Below are positions 56,413-64,000 of a stretch of 64,000 nucleotides of DNA, one piece after another (position 1 is the stretch's first letter; each line of letters begins with the position of its first letter). The notes below the pieces were generated by a model. The model was not told the origin of the DNA, did not search any database, and saw only the letters and a program-made list of their open reading frames with translations. A program made the position numbers and the translations under genes. Origin of the DNA: Sternotherus odoratus (taxonomy: Eukaryota > Chordata > Testudines > Kinosternidae); the NCBI GenBank assembly GCA_032164245.1, contig JAVMKO010000001.1, positions 287,067,041-287,131,040 on the forward strand. Reading direction: 5' to 3'.

Positions 56413-57033
56413 TAGGGTCCTACCAAATTCATGGTCCAGTTTGGTCAATTTCACGGTCATAGGATTTTTAAAATCATAAATGTCATGAATTCAGCTATTT
56501 AAATCTGAAATTTCTTGGTGTTGCAATTGTAGGAATCCTGACCCAAAAAGGAGTTGTGTGTGCGAGTTGGAAGGTTATTCTGGGGGGGGGGGGTTGTGGT
56601 ACTATTCCCAGTTGCCTTCAGATTTGGACAGTTTAAAAGCAGAGGCTGCTGACCGGGATCCCAGGTCTGAAGGCAGAGCTGCCACCAGAAGCAGCACAGA
56701 AGTAAAGATGGCATGGTCTGGTTTGCCACCCTTACTTCCACGCTGCTGTCTGCAGAGCTGGGCCCTCAGTCAGAAGCTAACACTGTCCAGCCACCCAGTT
56801 CTAAAAGTGAGGGTGGCAATACCATGATCCCCCAATAAAATAACCTTGCGACTACCCCCACCCCCGCAACTCCCTTTTGGATCAAGACCTTCAATTTGAG
56901 AAATGCTGATGCCCCCCATGAAATCTGTATAGTATAAGGTAAAAGCAGACAAAAGACCAAATTTCATGGTGGGAGACCAGATTTCATGGTCCGTGACATG
57001 TTTTTTCATGGCCATGAATTTGGTAGGGCCCTA
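56413..57033. mobile_element. hAT-type element, complete copy
   Basis: Left tagggtcctaccaaattcat and right atgaatttggtagggcccta are nearly perfect inverted ends. The internal 'caatttgagaaatgctg' and 'gaatcctgacccaaaaag' recall the cagtggttctcaaact family, so one element may be nested in another. A G10 run lies at about 56582. The right half recurs at 28073-28278. Confidence 0.85.
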
Positions 57034-57041
57034 CTCAGACA

Positions 57042-57198
57042 CAGGGCCGGCTCTACCTTTTTTGCTGCCCAAACTGCCAAAGGAAAAAAGAAATAAGGCG
57101 GCTGAATTGTGCCACCCAAAGATGGACCGGAATGCCATCCCTTAGAATATGCCACCACAGGCACATGCTTCCTCGGCTGGTGCCTGGAGCTGGCCCTG
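57042..57198. mobile_element. hAT-type MITE (cagggccggctct) with target duplication
   Basis: Left cagggccggctct pairs with right ggagctggccctg. Flanks ctcagaca (57034-57041) and ttcagaca (57199-57206) match at 7 of 8. Its left duplication begins directly at the right end of the element ending at 57033, so the two lie edge to edge. 157 bp. Confidence 0.93.
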
Positions 57199-57366
57199 TT
57201 CAGACATTTAGAACCAGCGGCCCTGGGTTCGATCCCTGTAGATGATTCCAGCTGGGTTACTGTTACACACTTCTCCTTATAGAAGCAGTAGGATAGTGGA
57301 AAGCAGTTATGTGCAGCAATTTGATAGCCTCTTCCCCACCCCCGCTGCTTGTCTATCCAGATGTCT

Positions 57367-58381
57367 TAGGGTGACCAAGTGACCAGTTTTTGACTGGAAC
57401 ACCCAACCGAAAAAGGGATCCTGGCAGCTCCATTCAGTGCTGGTGACCAGGCCATTGCCTGTCCAGCTGGCGGCACCACGCGGTGGGACTTGCAGACTCC
57501 CTGCTAGCCTCCATGCCGTGTGGCTCCTGGGAAGCGGCCAGCATGTTCCCCCTCTGGCTCCTACACAGAGGGGCAGCCAGGGCACTCCACACACTTCCCC
57601 CATTCTAAGCGCTGCTCCTTCAGCTCCTATTGGCTGGGAACCACGGCCAATGGGAGCTGTGGGGGTGATGCCTGCAGACAGGGCGGGTTGCAAAGCCACC
57701 TGGCCGCACTTCCACATGGGAGCCTGAAGGGGGACATGCCACTGCTTCCAGAAGCTGCTTGAGATAAGCACCATCCAGAGCCTGCACCCCTGACCCACTC
57801 CCGGCCCCCAACCGCCTACTCAGCCCCAGCTCTTATCCCTCTCCCTCCCTCTGAACCCCCTCGATCCAAGCCCAGAGCTCTCTCCTGCACCCCAAACCCT
57901 CATCCAAAGCCCCACTCCTGAGCCCATACCTCCAGACAGAGCCCTCTCTCCCCCCTGCATCCCAACCCCCTGCCCCAGACAGAGTCCCCTCCTACACCCT
58001 AAACCCCTCATTTCTGGCCCCACCCCAGAACCTTCACTCCCTGGCCAGAGCCCTCACCCCTCTGACTCAGCCCAGAGCCCCTTCCCAGGCTCTGAACCAC
58101 TCGGCTCCACCCTCCAGCCTGGAGCCCCTTCCTGCACCCAGAACTCCTCATTTCTGGCCCCACTCCAGCTGGAGCCCTCCCACATCCCATCTCTCTGAGC
58201 CAGCCCAGTAAAAATGTGCAAGAGAGCGAAGGTGTGGAGAGCAAGTGCCGCGGGTTGGGGGGGGGGGAAATGGAGTGAGCGGGGGTGGTGCCTTGGAGAA
58301 GGGGCGGCTCATGGGCGGGGCTCAGAGGAGGGGCAGGGCAAGGGTGTTTGATTTTGTGCAAGTAGAAAGTTGGCAACCCTG
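57367..58381. mobile_element. Large GC-rich hAT-type element, second copy
   Basis: Left tagggtgaccaagtgacc and right 'tagaaagttggcaaccct' match the copy at 36058-37018. Flanks agatgtct (57359-57366) and agctgcct (58382-58389) match at 6 of 8. Shares 'gggatcctggcagctcc', 'cccctgctcctgcaccc'-type words and 'gtgtttgattttgtgcaag'. A G11 run near 58257. Open frames on both strands up to 163 codons are not genes. Confidence 0.85.
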
Positions 58382-58426
58382 AGCTGCCTTCGAGCAAGAC
58401 CTGGAGGCAGGAGCTGCGGGTAATCG

Positions 58427-59195
58427 TGACAGGGTTGGGGGGACCCCATCTAGTGCAGGGCTAGTTTGCCGTGTCTCCCTTAGGGTGTAGATTCAGGGTG
58501 CACATCATCTGCATCTATGTCTCCATAATCAGAGTCAATACACTTGCCTCTGTTAGTGGGGCAATGAGTTCTAATGACCGAAGTCAAAATATTAGCCCTG
58601 CTCAATGGGACAGTATAGCCAATGGCCAGAGTCAATAGATCCCCACCTCTTGGCAGGGCAGTAAGGATTCAGCCCTGTTTGCAGGGCAATAAGGCCTACT
58701 GGCCAGGTGGCCTCAGTCAGAGTAGTGGGGGCCCAGCTCTCCCTCTCCACCAGGCCCCAGCCCAAGGCCCCAGTATTAGCAAGAGCATGTGCCACTGTGT
58801 CAGCGGTGGGGTCTGACCAAAACATGCTTATTCAATATTCCAGCTCACCAATCGGGTCACTATTTTTTTTGCATGGGCTAGTTCCTATCATGTTTCTTGC
58901 CAATGCAGTCTGGGCATCTTGACTGTCTCTGGGTTCCCCTGGATGCGCTGTCCTTGACGATTGTGGACTCTGCGGAGATTTTGTGGCGAGCCTGGCGTAT
59001 GCCTGGGTTTTGATGTCTCTGGCTCCCATGGCTTTGGCTTCAGCTGATCCTTGGCTCTAGTTGTCCTTCCTTTCCAGTGGTCAACCCCAACTGAGCTGAG
59101 CTGCTCCCTTTTATACTGATGCATTTGGAGCTTGCCCAGTAGAGTTGAGCCCACAATGTAGGTTTAACCCTGCCCAGTCCAGTCGCCCCATCACA
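58427..59195 (-). mobile_element. LTR-like unit, minus orientation
   Basis: On the minus strand this starts tgtgatggggcgactgg and ends ccaaccctgtca, giving TG...CA ends over 769 bp. A TATA-type box tataaaag (59115-59108 on the minus strand) is followed by 'ggagcagctcagctcag', as in a retroviral LTR promoter. The 4-5 bases on each side (aatcg and gtaac) do not match, so I cannot prove a solo LTR by target duplication. Confidence 0.5.
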
Positions 59196-59824
59196 GTAAC
59201 ATAGACACTCTCAAATAAAAGTGTCAGTGTTTAAAGAGAAACACAAAGCTGTGTCTTTTACTGTCGAGATCCTATCTATAGTTTAGAATTTAACGTTGAG
59301 GATGTAATCACACTTTAATTGAATTACTTATAGAGTGTATAATTTGTCACATCTAGGAAAAATTTTAATTACTTAATAAATTGCTTTGGTGTCATATTTA
59401 AATCTCATTTTCAGTAATAAATTTCTTATAAATGATTGCATTGCTTAATGTTAAAATATAAGTACTCAAACCAAGTAATTATTTAAGTATTTAATTGCTT
59501 AATGTGAACTAGAAATAAGATTTTCATCCAAACACCAGCTGAACAAGATTGGAGCCTGACTCTGCAGTCCTTGCACAATCAGAATTTCCACTGCAGACAA
59601 TGAGACTGCCCTGGAAGTTAATGGCAGTATTTAGTCTGCAAGGGTAATGTTCTGTCTAATCCAGAAGATTGACTGTCTCATACAGTTACCTACCTATTTA
59701 TATGCCTTCCCTAAATTATGTATTGGATCAGATCTTCTTCCATTTGAAGTCAATGGCAAAACCCCAATTTTTTTCATTAGGAATACTAGTGAACTCCCAC
59801 TGGTGTTATACTTGTTAAACAAAC
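59196..59824. other. AT-rich DNA, no gene
   Basis: No gene recognised. 59270-59520 is strongly AT-rich. 59730-59800 has 'catttgaagtcaatggcaaa', an ancient repeat word. Confidence 0.5.
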
Positions 59825-60123
59825 TAGGGGCATGTCTTCACTACATGCTAAATTGGTGCTTCTGCAATCAGTGCAGAGGACACTTATTTTGCAGGTCTGG
59901 TGAAGACATGGTAAGTCACTGGGAGAGCGCTCTCCCGTCGACTTCAGTACTCCACCTCCCTGACAGATGGAAGCTAAGTCTACGGCAGAGTGTCTCCTGT
60001 CAACATAGTACAGTGTAGACATTGCTATTAGTCAATCTAAGCTACGTCAACATACGTTACATATCTTACATAACTTAAATAGTGTAACTTAGATCGACTT
60101 ATTTTGTTAGTGTAGAGGCCTAG
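59825..60123. mobile_element. MITE of the gtctacact type
   Basis: Left ctaggggcatgtcttcacta and right tagtgtagaggcctag are the ends. Interior: 'gagagcgctctcccgtcgac', 'gtacagtgtagacattgcta', 'aacttagatcgactta'. The remains of the inner palindromes are diverged. Confidence 0.75.
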
Positions 60124-60246
60124 GCAAAATCATTCTGCATGTATCATCACTCAAATTAATGTTTTATATCAGGGATGCATTTGACCCATAGTGAATTTCT
60201 AAGTGGTTGGGGAAAATAGACTCCAGACATGGGTTATTCCTTTTTC

Positions 60247-60345
60247 ATAGATTCATATTCATAATCAGTTTTTCATTTAGGACCAGAAAAGGACCATTAG
60301 GTCATCCAGTCTTGACCACCTATACAACACAGGTCATATAGTGGC
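60247..60345 (-). mobile_element. CR1 LINE 3' end, diverged
   Basis: 'agattcatattcataatcag', 'aggaccagaaaaggaccatt' and 'aggtcatccagtcttgacca' follow the reverse CR1 3' end ('tagattctaaggccagaagg', 'gaccattatgatcatctagt'). Weak but ordered. Confidence 0.55.
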
Positions 60346-60575
60346 ATCCTGATACCCCTGATTTTGGCCCAATAACTTGTATTTGAATTTGTTGAAGGAA
60401 AAATAAGTGGATGCAGACACAAAACACTGTAGGCTTGGTTTTCATCTCATTAACACCAATGTAATTACTGAAATTAATGGAGTTACAACCCAGTGTAAGA
60501 GAGAAGAGAGTCAGGACTACTCTTCCCAAAATGGCTATGTTCTGTATTCTTACTGTTTATATGCCTGATATCTAC

Positions 60576-61313
60576 TGTGACAGAGTCAGACCAGAAGGGT
60601 ATAGGAGAGTGCTGGAAGGCAGGTATATCAGTCTCAGGATGTGCAGGTCTCTGTTCCCTGTATAGCCAAACAAAGGCTACTCCAGGCCAATCAAGACACC
60701 TGGGGCTAATTAAGAAGGTTCTAGAAGGCAGCAGAAACAGCTAGTCTGATTGGGACACCTGAAGCCAATCAGGGGCTGGCTGAAACCATTTAAAAACCCT
60801 CCCATTTGGTCAGGTGGGTGTGGGTGTCAGGAGTTTGAGAGGCATTGGAGCAGAGAGCAGTGTGGAGGCGTTGGAGCAGAGAGCAGTGTGGAGGCGTTGG
60901 AACAAAGAGCAGTTTGGAAGGAGGCCCTGAGGTAAGGATGAAGTGGAGAGTAAAGAAGCAGGGACTACTGTGGGGAAGTAGCCCAGGGAATTGTATTGTG
61001 CTTGGTGGTTAAAAGGTCAGCCATCTTAGCTGATACTATTAGGGTCCCTGGGTTGGAGCCCGGAGCAGAGGGCGGACCCGGGCTCCCCCCTTCCTACCTT
61101 CCCCAATTAATCACTGAGACTAGGGAGGCAACAGAGACTGTGCCCGGAAGGATAATTTCTCCTCACTGGCTTATGATGAAAATGGCTCAATAGACTGTGA
61201 CCTCGTCTCTAAAGAGAGAAGGGCTACGTGGATGATCACAGTGAGCCTCTGAGGCTAGTGAAATTCGCTGAGAAATGTAGAACCCACAAGTACAGACTTG
61301 GAGCTTTGTCACA
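60576..61313 (+). mobile_element. Solo LTR of an endogenous retrovirus-type element
   Basis: Starts tgtgacagagtcagacc and ends ggagctttgtcaca: TG...CA with a 7-bp inverted end (tgtgaca / tgtcaca). Direct flanks ctac (60572-60575 and 61314-61317) suggest a 4-bp target duplication. An AT-rich TATA-like word 'ccatttaaaaaccctcc' (about 60787) precedes a 26-bp unit repeated three times (60841-60921). No internal retroviral genes flank it, as expected after LTR-LTR recombination. The small frame 60996-61193 is not recognised. 738 bp. Confidence 0.75.
60841..60921 (+). repeat. 26-bp tandem repeat, three copies, in the LTR
   Basis: Unit ttggagcagagagcagtgtg plus 'gaggcg', starting at 60845, 60871 and 60897. 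The third copy has three to four changes. It lies just 3' of the TATA-like word, in the transcribed leader if that promoter was used. Confidence 0.9.
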
Positions 61314-61370
61314 CTACTTAATGTTAATTTGTTAAATTTCTCTTCACAGAAACTGTGCAAATTAAATATA

Positions 61371-61546
61371 CAGTGAAACTTGCCTTAAGCGACCACCCAA
61401 GAGAAGAAATTGATTGCCTAATGGAGATGATCTTTATCTAAAAGTCAAACAAATTAGTACTCGGATCCTGGGGGATACTAAAATGGTCACGTAGAAAAGG
61501 AGGGGTCGCTTATTGGAAAAGAGAATTTTTAGGTCAGGTTTCACTG
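61371..61546. mobile_element. Pogo/Tigger-like MITE
   Basis: Left cagtgaaacttgccttaagc and right 'ttaggtcaggtttcactg' are inverted ends, with TA before the left end (61369-61370). Inner words 'ttaagcgacc' and 'ggtcgctta' also pair. 176 bp, non-coding. Confidence 0.75.
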
Positions 61547-61779
61547 CATGTTCACTTTATGCAGTAAAATTTCTCCTAACTTTACTAGTTGTCCAACTAA
61601 ATAGTTTAGATTTCAACAATCAACTGTTGTTCATCGTTGTTCAATATGATACAAACTGTAGAAAGTAGGAGCCTCGCTTTTTTTTGGAAAACAGAGTTTT
61701 TGTTGAGTTACACCGGGCAAAATTAAGGTACCACCTTGGGGAATCAGGCTACATAGATGTAAACAACTGAGTAGATCCT

Positions 61780-61835
61780 TTAGTTCGGTGGTTTTCAAGC
61801 GATGGTCCATGGGGCTAGATCTGTCAATATTCAAG
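61780..61835. mobile_element. hAT left-end fragment
   Basis: 'cggtggttttcaagcgatgg' with 'tccatgggg' resembles the left terminus of the element at 2480-2846 (cagtggttttca). Only about 50 bp, no right end. Confidence 0.4.
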
Positions 61836-62090
61836 AGGAAATGCTGTCTGCATGAAGAGCTGCTGTTGTACAGCCCAGGGTTTCTTTAAGTGTTCCTGTG
61901 ATATTTTTGACTATTTGAATTCCTGTATGGCTACTTCATATCCTATCACTATTCTCTGAGTGCTCCTTTCACATAAGTAGATAATATGAACCATGGAGAC
62001 AAAGTTAACATGCTGACAGAACCAAACTCCAGAGAGTCCTTGCGGCCTGAGAGCAGTGGGGGTTGCAGGCAGTAATGGGGAGATTCAGTA

Positions 62091-62891
62091 CAGTAAAACC
62101 TCAATATAACGGACTAATTCGGGTGAGGGGGTGTCCGTTAAAGCCAAAAGTCCGTTATTTAATAATTTTTTAAAATTATTAAATAACAGGACTTTCGGCT
62201 TTAACGGACACCCCCTCGCCCAAATTAGTCCGTTATACCGAGGTTTTACTTATCACGGGAGCCTCAACCCGCCCGCCCGGGTCCCGGCTGCTGGGACCCG
62301 GGCGGCAGCTAGCAGCCCGCCCGGGTCCCGGCTGCTGGGACCCGGGCGGCAACTGTCAGCCCGCCTGCCTGGGTCCTGGCTGCTGGGACCCGGGCGGCAG
62401 CTAGCAGCCCGCCCGCCCGCCCGGGTCCCCGCTGCTGGGACTCGGGTGGGAGCAGAGAACCGGCAGCCCGCCCGCAGGCGGGACCCGGGAGCCAGCCAGC
62501 CCGCCCGCAGGCGGGACCCGGGAGCCGGCAGCCCTCCCGCAGGCGGGACCCGGGAGCCAGCCAGCCCGCCCGCCCGCAGGCGGGACCCGGGAGCAGCCAG
62601 CCCGCCCGCAGGTGGGACCCGGGAGCCAGCCAGCCCGCCCGCAGGCGGGACCCGGGAGCTGGCAGCCCTCCCGCAGGTGGGACCCGGGAGCCAGCCAGCC
62701 CGCCCGCCCGCAGGCGGGACCCGGGAGCCGCCAGCCCGCCCGCAGGCGGGAGCCGGCAGCCAGCCCGCCCGCAGGTGGGACCCGGGCAGAAGCCGGCAGC
62801 CCACGAGAAACAGATTTCGGATGCATCGGAAATTTTGTCCGTTGCATCCGAAGTCCGTTAAATCGGGGTCCGTTAAATTGGGGTTTTACTG
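62091..62891. mobile_element. Pogo/Tigger-like element with foldback and minisatellite
   Basis: Left cagtaaaacctcaatataac and right 'aaattggggttttactg' are inverted ends, each next to TA (62089-62090 and 62892-62893), as for pogo/Tigger insertions. The first 160 bp (62091-62250) are an almost perfect palindrome. The middle is a GC-rich tandem array. The right 80 bp hold 'ttgcatccgaagtccgttaa' and 'aatcggggtccgtt'. The long frames through it (267 codons on +, 183 on -) are proline, glycine and arginine repeats without any transposase motif. 801 bp. Confidence 0.85.
62268..62800. repeat. GC-rich minisatellite in the Tigger-like element
   Basis: Two sub-arrays. 62268-62450: about four units with 'gggtcccggctgctgggacc' and 'cgggcggcagctagcagccc', each a palindrome. 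62460-62800: about ten units of 29-37 bp with 'cagcccgcccgcaggcggga' and 'cccgggagccag'. Units differ by extra 'cccg' steps, typical of slippage. Confidence 0.9.
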
Positions 62892-62893
62892 TA

Positions 62894-63300
62894 CTAGTAA
62901 ATGTATGGCTAGATATTTATGTAAACCCCCATAACATTTGAAGATGTATGCATATAAAGCCCTATACACAACAGTGGAGGTGTACTGGCAGGTTCATAGA
63001 CAACTGGGTCAGTAATGTCTGCTGGGCCAGGGTCGATGGTAAGAGCTGAGACTTGTTGCCATGTCAGGAATGGGTACCAGGGTCAAGCCAGCCCAAGGTC
63101 AAAAGCAGGAGTTCAGTCTAGTTACCAAGCTCTGTCAGGACATGGGTACGATCTAGTTATCAAGCTGAGTCAGGTTACTAAGGTCAAGCCAGGCTGGAAT
63201 TGAAGGCTGGAGTTGGAGCTAACTATCAAGCTGACTTAGGAGATGGGTGCAAAGTTCAAACTGGGCTGGGGTCGAAGGCAGGAGTCAGGAGCAATACAGG
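62894..63300. repeat. Tandem-like 'ggtcaagccaggctgg' region
   Basis: Diverged direct repeats between 63062 and 63298: 'gggtcaagccagcccaaggt', 'aggtcaagccaggctggaat', 'agttcaaactgggctggggt', each followed by 'ggcaggagt'-like and 'tatcaagctga'-like words at roughly 100-bp spacing. Possibly part of an LTR. Confidence 0.55.
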
Positions 63301-64000
63301 GCAAAAGATGAGCTCTGTACCTGTAGCAAGCCAGAGTCTGCATTGTTGGTCAAACAGCTCCCTCGGGCAGCTTCTTGGTTCAAATAGCTGGTGTGGACCC
63401 ATCAGGCAGCCTCTCCATGCAGTACGTCCTGCAGTGCCTGACCTTCCAGTAAGTGTTGGGTGCTGCTGCACCTGGCTCCCTAGTAGTGACATGGAGATGT
63501 TGGCTGAAACTCCATTATACCACCACCCTCTTCATGTGCACTCCCTTCTGGGCTGGAGCCAGGCCCAGCTTGTCAGGCTGTTCTCGGGGGATCCTTTTTA
63601 CTAGATTAGGGGCTGGCCCCAAAGACAAGAGTGACCTACCTATATTATCTGCAAGATCTGATGCGCACCTCGGCTGAAGGGAAATTTGCAGAGCTTGAGC
63701 TGCCTCAATTTTGATGAAGGTATCCAGAGACCTGGATTAAGTCACGGCCCCATGGAGTTGGGAGTGGCCTGGCCTGGTTCAGGATACACAACTGTATCAG
63801 TATTTGGAGCTGAAAGGAGGTTCCACAGGTTCCAGATCAGGTTCCTCTAATCAGCTGGGGGGCAACTCAAGAGCAGAGACCCTTGATGGGGCCCAGGCCA
63901 TCTGCCTGGGCTTGTTTGCTTCCCATATCCCTTCTGAATGCACAAGAGGTGAGGGCATGTCTGGGTGCCCTGCAATGAAAGCATAGCCTATTGGGGTGGC
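63301..64000. other. No gene recognised
   Basis: Moderately GC-rich sequence with a 134-codon + frame (63200-63604) and shorter ones. None shows a recognisable domain. It may belong to a retroelement continuing from the preceding repeats, which I cannot prove. Confidence 0.4.

Noticed and set aside
57220..57240. tRNA B-box-like word ggttcgatccctg
   Set aside because: No matching A box at tRNA spacing and no cloverleaf; at most a worn SINE head.
57307..57798. 163-codon minus frame
   Set aside because: Lies mostly within the GC-rich element 57367-58381, with frames open on both strands and no domain.
62460..62800. CRISPR-like regular repeats
   Set aside because: Units are contiguous, with no unique spacers, and the setting is a vertebrate transposon.
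62131..62934. 267-codon + frame and 183/148-codon minus frames
   Set aside because: They run through the GC-rich minisatellite of the Tigger-like element, have proline, glycine and arginine repeat composition in every frame, and show no domain.

Overview
This window looks like intergenic or deep intronic DNA of a non-mammalian amniote, most likely a turtle (a crocodilian is the main alternative). The reasons are the repeats: many CR1 LINE fragments with two different 3' ends, a tRNA-derived SINE ending in a CR1-like tail (the Cry I type known from turtles), Penelope-like pieces, and dozens of short non-autonomous DNA transposons of hAT and 'gtctacact' terminal-repeat types. I recognise no host protein-coding exon, tRNA, rRNA, CRISPR array or bacterial-type operon. 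The open reading frames are short and random, are dead retrotransposon pieces, or run open through GC-rich tandem repeats.

Layout. 1-5 kb: CR1 fragments, including one copy with an inverted 5' part and two later insertions, plus a MITE and MIR-like SINEs. 5-12 kb: mostly old, diverged sequence with MIR-like pieces. 12-16.3 kb: GC-rich hAT-type elements, two with readable target duplications, and a back-to-back pair of MITEs. 17.4-18.9 kb: a CR1 with a decayed reverse transcriptase. 20-24.4 kb: four MITEs and an 833-bp hAT-type element built round a 50-bp tandem repeat. 24.4-30 kb: mainly unique AT-rich DNA, with a fragment of a non-CR1 LINE. 30.4-31.4 kb: a MITE split by a CR1. 32.8 kb: a (CT)22 microsatellite. 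33-35 kb: a CR1-like reverse transcriptase and a foldback hAT. 36-38.9 kb: a 961-bp hAT, a MITE holding three Penelope-like pieces, and another hAT. 40.9-44 kb: an inverted repeat and a CR1 with endonuclease and RT parts. 46.3-46.7 kb: Penelope-like coding and terminal pieces head to head. 49-51 kb: a CR1 end, the tRNA-type SINE and a hAT. 53.5 kb: a MITE with a perfect hairpin. 56.4-61.6 kb: hAT elements, two LTR-like units (one a clear solo LTR) and MITEs. 62.1-62.9 kb: a pogo/Tigger-like element with a 160-bp foldback and a GC-rich minisatellite.

Nothing here works together as a pathway. What the window records is a layered history of transposition: hAT, MITE, CR1 and Penelope-like elements inserted into one another, with target duplications and terminal repeats often still readable. 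Family names come from memory of consensus sequences and from motifs in the text; no database search was run, and boundaries without a target duplication are good to about 10-20 bp.
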